Positions 1 to 5,465 of a stretch of DNA of 13,546 nucleotides are shown here, in pieces (the stretch's first letter is position 1; every line of letters begins with the position of its first letter). A program made the position numbers and the translations under genes. The notes under the pieces are model-generated. The model saw only the letters and a program-made list of their open reading frames with translations, made no database searches and was not told where the DNA came from. Origin of the DNA: an uncultured Agathobaculum sp. (GTDB lineage Bacteria > Bacillota > Clostridia > Oscillospirales > Butyricicoccaceae); the NCBI GenBank assembly GCA_944380945.1, contig CALWJG010000027.1:1-13546 (forward strand), written 5' to 3'.

Positions 1-678
1 GAGCACATAGTACCGCTGCGCCAGCAGCCGCTCCGCATCCCCGCCGAAATAGCGGCAGTATTCCTGCACATAGGGGCGGATCAGCGACAGGTCCTCCTGC
101 GACGCCTCGGTCACCAGCACCTGCCGGGGCAGGTCTGCGGGGGCTTTATCACATCTTAACACAATTTTGCCGCCGTGCATACCGGTCCCGCAGAAATTGC
201 CCGCCGGATAGGCGCCGTCCAGCCCGCGGCCGAGCACGAGGATCAGCCCGCCCGCCTGATATTCGCCGAGGAACGAGCCCGCGCGCCCGCCGATGACGAG
301 CACGGGAAAATGCTGCTGATAGGCCTTCATGTGGATGCCGCCGCGGTAGCCGCAGTCGCCCTCGATAAGGATGCGCCCGCCGCGCATCCCGTAGCCGCAG
401 GCGTCGCCCGCGCTGCCGTGGATGATGATGCTGCCGTCGTTCATCGTGTCGCCGACCGCCTCCTGCGCGCTGCCGAACACCTCGACCGTCGAGCCGTTCA
501 GATACTGGCCGAGGCCGTTGCCCGGCGTGCCGTGGATGGTGATGGCGCAGCCCGAGGAGCCGCAGCCGAGATAGCGCTGCCCGAGGACGTTTTCGATCGT
601 GATCTCGCTGTCCGCGATGCCGCGGACCTGTTCGTTGACCTGCTGGTAGTAGGTCAGCCCTGCCTGTACAGTGGTCAT
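1..678 (-). CDS. Glutamate synthase GXGXG-domain subunit (GltB domain 3-like), partial
   Basis: This is the stand-alone version of the C-terminal beta-helix (GXGXG) domain of the glutamate synthase large subunit, which in the full enzyme plays a structural role by holding the amidotransferase and synthase domains together. The gene starts at the ATG at 678 and is open at the window edge, giving 226 codons without a stop. Repeated glycine-rich turns are visible: TPGNGLGQY (residues 51-59), GYGMRGGR (95-102), GGRAGSFLGEYQAGG (130-144) and GTGMHGG (164-170). The start is supported by AGGAGG at 688-693, nine bases upstream and inside the end of the preceding gene. The ATG overlaps the upstream stop codon by four bases (ATGA), which suggests translational coupling. 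It is the fifth gene of the split glutamate synthase operon. A tungsten formylmethanofuran dehydrogenase subunit C has a related fold, but the operon context makes glutamate synthase far more likely. Confidence 0.9.
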   Translation of the reverse strand, partial: MTTVQAGLTYYQQVNEQVRGIADSEITIENVLGQRYLGCGSSGCAITIHGTPGNGLGQYLNGSTVEVFGSAQEAVGDTMNDGSIIIHGSAGDACGYGMRGGRILIEGDCGYRGGIHMKAYQQHFPVLVIGGRAGSFLGEYQAGGLILVLGRGLDGAYPAGNFCGTGMHGGKIVLRCDKAPADLPRQVLVTEASQEDLSLIRPYVQEYCRYFGGDAERLLAQRYYVL

Positions 679-1916
679 CCGTGTATCCCTCCTAACTTTT
701 TCGCGCGCTCCGCGCGGGAGAAGGCCATCAGCTGCGGCTTCTCGCGGATCAGGTCAAAGTCGATGCTGTCGAGCGGGACCCGGTCGCGGATGAGCGAGGT
801 GTAGATGCCCGCGCGGTCCACGTCGCCGATCATGATAAAGCCGACCAGCCGGTTGTCCCGCGTGACGAGCAGCTTGTAGTGCGCCTCATCCTGCTCGAGA
901 TAGGTCTCGCCGTCGTATGAGCCCGCGGTGATCATGTGCAGGCCCATGAAGCCCGAGGCGTTCATCGGGATCGCCTTGTCGAACACGGCGTCATCGCCCG
1001 CCATGCAGCGGCCCGCGGTCTCGCCCTGCATATAGGCGTTAGGCAGAATAGCGAGGATGCGGTCGGTGTCTGCGGCTATGTCGTGGGACACCGTGCAGTC
1101 GCCTGCGGCGTAAATATCGGGCACGGTGGTCGCCGAGCGGGCGTCGGTCAGGATGCCGCGCTCCACCTCGCAGCCCGCGCCGGCAGCGAGCTCGGTGTTC
1201 GGCCGCACGCCGACCGCCACGACCAGCACATCGAAATCGACCGCGCCGCCGCTCTGCAGATGGGCGGTGTGCGGCGCGAAGCGCTGCACCGAGTCGCCCA
1301 GCAGAAAGCGCACGCCCTTGGATTCGATGTGCTTCTGGAGGATGGACGCGGGCGCCTCGGTCAGCACGTTGGGCAGGATGCGCGGCGCAAGGTCGATGAC
1401 CGTCAGCTCGCGGACGCGCTGGTAAATGCCCTCCGCGCACTTCAGGCCGATCAGGCCCGCGCCGATGATGAGCACGCGCTTGTCATTGTGTTCGCCCAGC
1501 ATGGCGTCCAGATGCTTGGCGTCGTCCAGCGTCATAAAGCTGGTTTTGTCCTCGACCGCGTCCAGCCCCTCCATGGGCGGCACGAACGGCCGCGAGCCGG
1601 TGCAGATGCACAGCCTGTCATAGGGGACGGATGCGCCGTCCTCCAGGTGGACTGCTTTAGCCGTCGGATCGACTTTGAGCGCCCTGCGGCCGAGCAGGGT
1701 CTTGACGCCGTTTTTCTCATAGAAATCAGCCGGGCGGTACTGGAGCATCTTTTCCTCGGTCGTTTTGCCGAGCAGCAGATAGGAGATCAGCGGGCGGCCG
1801 TAAACATGGTACGGCTCCTCCGAAATGACCGTGATCGGGCCCTCCCGGTCGACCGCGCGGATGCCCTCGATCGTGCCGACGGCCGCGGTGCCGTTGCCGA
1901 TGATAACATAATTCAC
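675..1916 (-). CDS. FAD-dependent NAD(P)H oxidoreductase, probable electron-input subunit of glutamate synthase
   Basis: This 413-residue pyridine nucleotide-disulfide oxidoreductase-family protein probably passes electrons from NAD(P)H to the neighbouring ferredoxin and synthase subunits. The N-terminal FAD dinucleotide-binding motif is GNGTAAVG (residues 7-14). A second Rossmann motif, GAGLIG (152-157), should bind NAD(P)H, and DIYAAGD (267-273) is the C-terminal FAD-binding motif. It lacks the N-terminal Fe-S domain of a classical GltD small subunit and looks more like NADH:rubredoxin or nitrite reductase-type flavoproteins. The start is taken as GTG at 1916, because the FAD motif follows directly and a GGAGAGGTGAG stretch lies just upstream; extending further upstream would run into the previous gene. 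The gap to the ferredoxin stop is five bases, and its own stop overlaps the next gene's ATG. Electron donor and partner are inferred from context. Confidence 0.88.
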   Translation of the reverse strand: MNYVIIGNGTAAVGTIEGIRAVDREGPITVISEEPYHVYGRPLISYLLLGKTTEEKMLQYRPADFYEKNGVKTLLGRRALKVDPTAKAVHLEDGASVPYDRLCICTGSRPFVPPMEGLDAVEDKTSFMTLDDAKHLDAMLGEHNDKRVLIIGAGLIGLKCAEGIYQRVRELTVIDLAPRILPNVLTEAPASILQKHIESKGVRFLLGDSVQRFAPHTAHLQSGGAVDFDVLVVAVGVRPNTELAAGAGCEVERGILTDARSATTVPDIYAAGDCTVSHDIAADTDRILAILPNAYMQGETAGRCMAGDDAVFDKAIPMNASGFMGLHMITAGSYDGETYLEQDEAHYKLLVTRDNRLVGFIMIGDVDRAGIYTSLIRDRVPLDSIDFDLIREKPQLMAFSRAERAKKLGGIHG

Positions 1917-1921
1917 TTTTC

Positions 1922-2350
1922 TCACCTCTCCTCGTATACGATGGCCTTGTTCGGGCAGCCCTGTACGCACAGCGGCTGTCCGAATGCGTTTTTCATGCAC
2001 AGCTCGCATTTCTGGATCGCGCCCTCGTTCGAGGTGGACAGCGCGCCGTACGGACAGGACAGGATGCAGGTGTAGCAGCCGACGCACTTGTCCGAGTCGA
2101 TCTGCACGGCGCCGTCCACGATGGTCAGCGCGCCCGAGATGCAGCCCTTGACGCACAGCGGGTCGGTGCAGTGGCGGCAGTTGACTGCAAAGGAGATGCC
2201 GTCCCGCTCCTCGATGCGGATGCGCGGCGCGATCTTGTGGTCCTTGAGCGCCTTGACCATCGAGGATTTGCCGGAATTGGCAAACGCGCAGTAGTATTCA
2301 CACAAATGGCACCCGAGACACCATTTTTCATTGACATAGATCCGTTTCAT
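1922..2350 (-). CDS. Four-cluster [4Fe-4S] ferredoxin-like electron transfer protein
   Basis: This 142-residue protein carries sixteen cysteines in four groups: C11/14/17/21, C58/61/66/70, C89/92/95/99 and C115/118/128/132. The pattern matches the DmsB/HycB-type iron-sulfur subunits that carry four [4Fe-4S] clusters. No signal peptide or membrane segment is visible, so it should act in the cytoplasm. Its place between the FMN subunit and the FAD oxidoreductase points to electron transfer from the flavoprotein to the synthase. The start is the ATG at 2350. Its ribosome-binding site is weak: an AAAGG about 14 bases upstream is the best candidate, in a 50-base gap after the previous gene. This gap is the largest inside the operon and could lower translation of this subunit. 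Confidence 0.9.
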   Translation of the reverse strand: MKRIYVNEKWCLGCHLCEYYCAFANSGKSSMVKALKDHKIAPRIRIEERDGISFAVNCRHCTDPLCVKGCISGALTIVDGAVQIDSDKCVGCYTCILSCPYGALSTSNEGAIQKCELCMKNAFGQPLCVQGCPNKAIVYEER

Positions 2351-2400
2351 CTGAAGAATCCAAACCTTTCTTATCCGGAAATGGGATGACGCAGACCGGT

Positions 2401-3906
2401 TTATTCGCCCGCGTGTTTGATGCCGAGGATGTCCAGCTCCTTCTGGGTCAGGCCGATGCCGCGCAGCATCAGCCGGTTGCCGCGCAGCGCCTCGATCGAG
2501 TTGATGCCCATGCCGCCCATCATCTCCTTGAGCTCATGGTCCCACGCGGTGACCAGATTGATCAGGCGCTGCGCGCCGATCTCCGGGTTGAGCCGCTTGA
2601 CCAGCTCGGGCCGCTGGGTCGCGATGCCCCAGTTGCATTTGCCGGTCTGGCAGGAGCGGCACAGATGGCAGCCGAGCGCGAGCAGCGCCGCGGTCGCGAT
2701 GTAGCAGGCGTCCGCGCCGAGCGCGATGGCCTTGAGCAGATCGGCCGAATTGCGGATCGAGCCGCCGACGACCACGGAGACCTGATCGCGGATGCCCTCG
2801 TCGCGCAGGCGCTGGTCGACCGCTGCGAGCGCGAGCTCGATCGGGATGCCGACGTTGTCGCGGATGCGGGTCGGGGCTGCGCCCGTGCCGCCGCGGTAGC
2901 CGTCGATGCAGATGATGTCCGCGCCCGAGCGCGCCACGCCCGAGGCGATCGCCGCGACATTGTGCACGGCCGCGATCTTGACCATGACCGGCTTTTTGTA
3001 TGCGGTCGCTTCCTTGAGCGAGAACACCAGCTGACGCAGATCCTCGATCGAATAGATGTCGTGGTGCGGGGCGGGGGAGATGGCGTCCGTGCCCTCGGGG
3101 ATCATGCGGGTGCGCGAGATGTCCGGACCGACCTTGTGGCCGGGCAGGTGGCCGCCGATGCCGGGCTTTGCGCCCTGACCCATCTTGATCTCGATCGCCG
3201 CGCCCGCCTCTAGATATTCCTTGTGCACGCCGAAGCGGCCGGACGCGACCTGTACGATGGTGTGCGGGCCGTACTGGTAGAAGTCCTGGTGCAGGCCGCC
3301 CTCGCCGGTATTATAATAGGTGCCGAGCGCGCAGGCCGCGCGGGCGAGCGAAGCGTGCGCATTGTAGGAGATCGAGCCGTAGCTCATGGCCGAGAACATG
3401 ACCGGCACGTTGAGCTCGAGCTGGGGGGACAGATTGGGCACCAGACGGCCGTCCCGGTCGCGCTCGACCTTGCCCGGCTTTTTGCCGAGGAAGGTGCGCG
3501 TCTCCATCGGCTCGCGCAGCGGGTCGATCGAGGGATTGGTGACCTGCGATGCGTTGATGAGCATTTTATCCCAGTAGATCGGGTAGGGCTCCGGGTTGCC
3601 CATCGAGGAGAGCAGCACGCCGCCCGTGCCCGCCTGACGGTAGACCTCGGAGATGGCCTTGCCCGTCCAGTTGGCGTTCGCCTTGAAGGTGTGGTCGGTC
3701 TTGACGATTTTGAGCGCGCGCGTCGGGCAGAGCGACACGCACCGGTGGCAGGCGACGCATTTGGACTCGTCCGCCATCATTTTTTGAAATTCCGGGTCGT
3801 AGAAGTGCACTTCATTGGCGCACTGCCGCTCGCACGCGCGGCAGGCGATGCAGCGGTCGTAGTTGCGCACGACCTCGTACTGCGGATACAGAAAATCGAT
3901 CGCCAT
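2401..3906 (-). CDS. gltB: Glutamate synthase FMN/Fe-S catalytic subunit (archaeal-type, ferredoxin domain at N-terminus)
   Basis: This 501-residue protein is the synthase core. It combines 2-oxoglutarate with ammonia from the amidotransferase and reduces the adduct to glutamate at FMN. The N-terminus carries two [4Fe-4S] motifs, C19/22/25/29 and C50/53/56/60. The FMN-binding barrel follows, with SAMSYGSIS, MGQGAKPGIGGHLPG, ISPAPHHDIYS and IDGYRGGTGAAP as recognisable family motifs. The cysteines that should hold the [3Fe-4S] cluster are C413-x5-C419-x4-C424, the spacing known in GltB, followed by GIATQRPEL. It is shorter than full GltB (about 1,500 residues) because the amidotransferase and GXGXG domains are separate genes. 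The start is the ATG at 3906 with AAAGGGGG upstream. The upstream stop and this start share one base (TAATG), which indicates coupled translation. Confidence 0.95.
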   Translation of the reverse strand: MAIDFLYPQYEVVRNYDRCIACRACERQCANEVHFYDPEFQKMMADESKCVACHRCVSLCPTRALKIVKTDHTFKANANWTGKAISEVYRQAGTGGVLLSSMGNPEPYPIYWDKMLINASQVTNPSIDPLREPMETRTFLGKKPGKVERDRDGRLVPNLSPQLELNVPVMFSAMSYGSISYNAHASLARAACALGTYYNTGEGGLHQDFYQYGPHTIVQVASGRFGVHKEYLEAGAAIEIKMGQGAKPGIGGHLPGHKVGPDISRTRMIPEGTDAISPAPHHDIYSIEDLRQLVFSLKEATAYKKPVMVKIAAVHNVAAIASGVARSGADIICIDGYRGGTGAAPTRIRDNVGIPIELALAAVDQRLRDEGIRDQVSVVVGGSIRNSADLLKAIALGADACYIATAALLALGCHLCRSCQTGKCNWGIATQRPELVKRLNPEIGAQRLINLVTAWDHELKEMMGGMGINSIEALRGNRLMLRGIGLTQKELDILGIKHAGE

Positions 3907-5003
3907 TACGGATTCCCCCTTTCATTCAGCCGCACGATGACCGGCTCGCCGCCGCGCGGCGTCCAGATGCGGTCGAGCGCGGGCGCGATGACGCGCACGG
4001 CGCATTCCTCGGATGCGATATAGACCGTATCGTCCTTTTCGCCGACCACCATCGAGCGCAGCTTGAGTCGGTCGTTGAGCGCCATCAGCCCGCCGGTAAA
4101 GCCCACGAGGATGGAGAACGGGCCGGTCACCAGCAGGGACGCAAAGGCGTTGCGCAGATAGGTCAGGCGCTCGCGCTCTTCGGGCGGCTGCTTTTCAATG
4201 GTCGACCAGAACGGCGCCGCGATGACGTTTGCGATCTCGGGATAGGTCAGCCCCAGCTTGCGGCCCAGATAATCCACGATATAGGTGATGACCTCGGTAT
4301 CGGTCAGCAGGTCGCAGGAGTAGCCGAACATCTCGATGAAGCGGCGGTTGGCGTCATAGGACGAGATCTCGCCGTTGTGCACCACCGAGGTGTCCAGCAG
4401 CGCGAACGGATGCGCGCCGCCCCACCAGCCCGGGGTGTTGGTCGGATAGCGGCCGTGGCAGGTCCAGGAGTAGGCCTCGTAATTTTCCAGCATGTAATAT
4501 TCGCCCACGTCCTCGGGAAAGCCGTTGGCCTTGAATACGCCCATGTTCTTGCCCGAGGAGAAAATGTACGCGCCCTCCAGCGTATGGTTGATGCGGATGA
4601 CAAAGCGGGAAACGAACTCGCGCTCGTCCAGCTGGCTGGACGCCAGCTTGGTCTGCAGCGGGGTGGCGAAGTAGCGCCAGATCATCGGCTCGTCCGTGAT
4701 GCGTGGATGGCGGCGCGTCGGGATCCGGGACAGGTCGACGATGTCGAAATGCCGCTCGAGCGCCTGTTCGCATGCGTCCTTGGCCGCCTGCGTATCATAG
4801 AATACGTGGAACGCGTAGTAGTCCGCGTATTCCGGATAGATGCCGTAGCCCGCAAAGCCGCCGCCCAGACCGTTGGAGCGGTCGTGCATGGTGCGGATGG
4901 ACTCGATGATGCGCGCGCCGTTCTCGCGCGCGCCGTCCCGGTGGAAGATGCCGGAGATCGCGCAGCCGGCAGGGATGCGGATCTGCCCTTCTTTTTGCAG
5001 CAT
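3906..5003 (-). CDS. Class II glutamine amidotransferase subunit of glutamate synthase
   Basis: This 365-residue protein should hydrolyse glutamine and supply ammonia to the FMN subunit encoded next. Class II (Ntn-type) landmarks are visible: a candidate nucleophile Cys14 in AGCAISGIF, the GRYPTNT segment (184-190), and HNGEI (209-213), whose Asn and Gly form the oxyanion hole. Since these enzymes need an N-terminal cysteine, the first 13 residues probably form a propeptide. The start is set at the ATG at 5003 because AAGGAGG at 5011-5017 sits seven bases upstream. An in-frame ATG at 5030 would add nine residues but lies upstream of that site. This is the first gene of the operon, transcribed from the divergent control region through a leader of roughly 180 bases containing a terminator-like attenuator. 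Confidence 0.92.
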   Translation of the reverse strand: MLQKEGQIRIPAGCAISGIFHRDGARENGARIIESIRTMHDRSNGLGGGFAGYGIYPEYADYYAFHVFYDTQAAKDACEQALERHFDIVDLSRIPTRRHPRITDEPMIWRYFATPLQTKLASSQLDEREFVSRFVIRINHTLEGAYIFSSGKNMGVFKANGFPEDVGEYYMLENYEAYSWTCHGRYPTNTPGWWGGAHPFALLDTSVVHNGEISSYDANRRFIEMFGYSCDLLTDTEVITYIVDYLGRKLGLTYPEIANVIAAPFWSTIEKQPPEERERLTYLRNAFASLLVTGPFSILVGFTGGLMALNDRLKLRSMVVGEKDDTVYIASEECAVRVIAPALDRIWTPRGGEPVIVRLNERGNP

Positions 5004-5030
5004 GGTGATGCCTCCTTTTGATGGGCGCAT

Positions 5031-5069
5031 GGCCGGCTGCGCCGCAGCGGATGCGCCTTGCCGCCGGCC
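5031..5069 (-). promoter_or_regulatory. Structured distal part of the glutamate synthase leader
   Basis: In the minus-strand leader a seven-base perfect stem can form between 5063-5069 and 5031-5037 (GGCCGGC against GCCGGCC), enclosing a GC-rich interior that can fold further. It lies between the attenuator and the ribosome-binding site at 5011-5017. No uracil-rich tract follows, so it is not a terminator. It could affect mRNA stability or access to the ribosome-binding site. The structure is read by eye and its function is unknown. Confidence 0.35.
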
Positions 5070-5104
5070 GCCTTTTTTTCAAAGGCACAGAGCGGCGGAT
5101 GCTT

Positions 5105-5176
5105 AACAAAATAAAAGGCGCCCGCCATCGCCGAGGATCGAAAATGCCGAAATCCTCAGTAATGGCGGACGCCTTT
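5105..5176 (-). terminator. Attenuator terminator in the glutamate synthase operon leader
   Basis: On the minus strand a long imperfect hairpin forms from 5176 to 5114. Seven base pairs (AAAGGCG/CGCCTTT) are followed by one mismatch, seven more pairs (5168-5162 with 5128-5122), a 4x4 internal loop and six pairs (5157-5152 with 5138-5133). A TTTTATTTTGTT tail follows. It lies upstream of the first gene and downstream of the likely promoter, so it should stop transcription conditionally. Its ascending arm overlaps the hexaloop hairpin at 5165-5182, and the two structures exclude each other. Confidence 0.7.
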
Positions 5177-5182
5177 GTCCGC
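5165..5182 (-). promoter_or_regulatory. Hexaloop antiterminator hairpin (ANTAR-like site) of the glutamate synthase leader
   Basis: Reading the minus strand, GCGGAC-AAAGGC-GTCCGC forms a perfect six-base-pair stem with a six-base loop. Loop position 1 is A and position 4 is G, as in RNA sites for ANTAR-domain antiterminators. The loop and the descending arm are also the ascending arm of the attenuator at 5105-5176, so binding of a protein here would prevent termination. The same loop sequence occurs in the glutamine synthetase leader. The hairpin begins five bases after the predicted -10 box, so it would lie at the very 5' end of the transcript. Confidence 0.6.
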
Positions 5183-5186
5183 TTTC

Positions 5187-5216
5187 ATTGTAACGCCGGA
5201 GGCGGCAGGCCGTCAA
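5187..5216 (-). promoter_or_regulatory. Promoter of the split glutamate synthase operon
   Basis: On the minus strand, TTGACG (5216-5211) is separated by 18 bases from TACAAT (5192-5187), a good match to the housekeeping sigma-70/SigA consensus. Transcription should begin near 5182-5179, at the start of the hexaloop hairpin. No other comparable pair was seen on this strand in the control region. Confidence 0.65.
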
Positions 5217-5328
5217 GCGGGAAAGAAAGACAGGACGGATTTTTTACAAATTGCATAGAAAACAAGCCCTGATGCGGTATGAAATTAAGTAGGATGTGAT
5301 AAAAAGGAAAAACTGCGGCGCGCAGGGC

Positions 5329-5357
5329 TTGACAAAGCAGGGGCAGATGGCTATAAT
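5329..5357 (+). promoter_or_regulatory. Consensus SigA promoter of glutamine synthetase
   Basis: TTGACA (5329-5334) and TATAAT (5352-5357) are exact consensus boxes with the optimal 17-base spacing. Transcription should start near 5364, giving a leader of about 100 bases. Such a strong promoter fits a gene whose control is exercised after initiation, at the attenuator just downstream. Confidence 0.88.
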
Positions 5358-5368
5358 GCAACGTGTAA

Positions 5369-5384
5369 ACAGCAAAGGCGCTGT
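5369..5384 (+). promoter_or_regulatory. Hexaloop antiterminator hairpin (ANTAR-like site) of the glutamine synthetase leader
   Basis: ACAGC-AAAGGC-GCTGT forms a five-base-pair stem with a six-base loop. A is at loop position 1 and G at position 4, and the loop is identical to that in the divergent glutamate synthase leader. The last three loop bases and the descending arm form the ascending arm of the terminator at 5371-5420, so only one of the two structures can exist at a time. It lies about five bases after the predicted transcription start, leaving no room for a second upstream hairpin. Confidence 0.62.
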
Positions 5385-5420
5385 GGGTACACGACCCGCA
5401 GCGCCTGCTTTATTTTATTC
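5371..5420 (+). terminator. Attenuator terminator in the glutamine synthetase leader
   Basis: GGCGCTGTGGGT (5377-5388) pairs with ACCCGCAGCGCC (5394-5405) over twelve pairs, including one G-U, around the loop ACACG. AGCA (5371-5374) can extend it against TGCT (5406-5409). The tail reads TTTATTTTATT. It lies between the consensus promoter and the glutamine synthetase ribosome-binding site, so it must be conditional or leaky for the gene to be expressed. Confidence 0.75.
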
Positions 5421-5465
5421 ATTTCGTTGGGCATTATATTTCATATAGTAAGGAGCGAAGCATCC

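Noticed and set aside
936..2075. Plus-strand open frame of 379 codons opposite the FAD oxidoreductase and ferredoxin genes
   Set aside because: It spans two recognised genes on the other strand, and its product is Ala/Asp/His-rich without motifs.
2386..4023. Plus-strand open frames of about 270 codons opposite the FMN subunit gene
   Set aside because: They are shadows of the FMN glutamate synthase gene, with no ribosome-binding site or domain.
5369..5465. Glutamine riboswitch (glnA/downstream-peptide type)
   Set aside because: The leader is fully accounted for by a hexaloop hairpin and a terminator; no three-helix glutamine-binding junction is visible.
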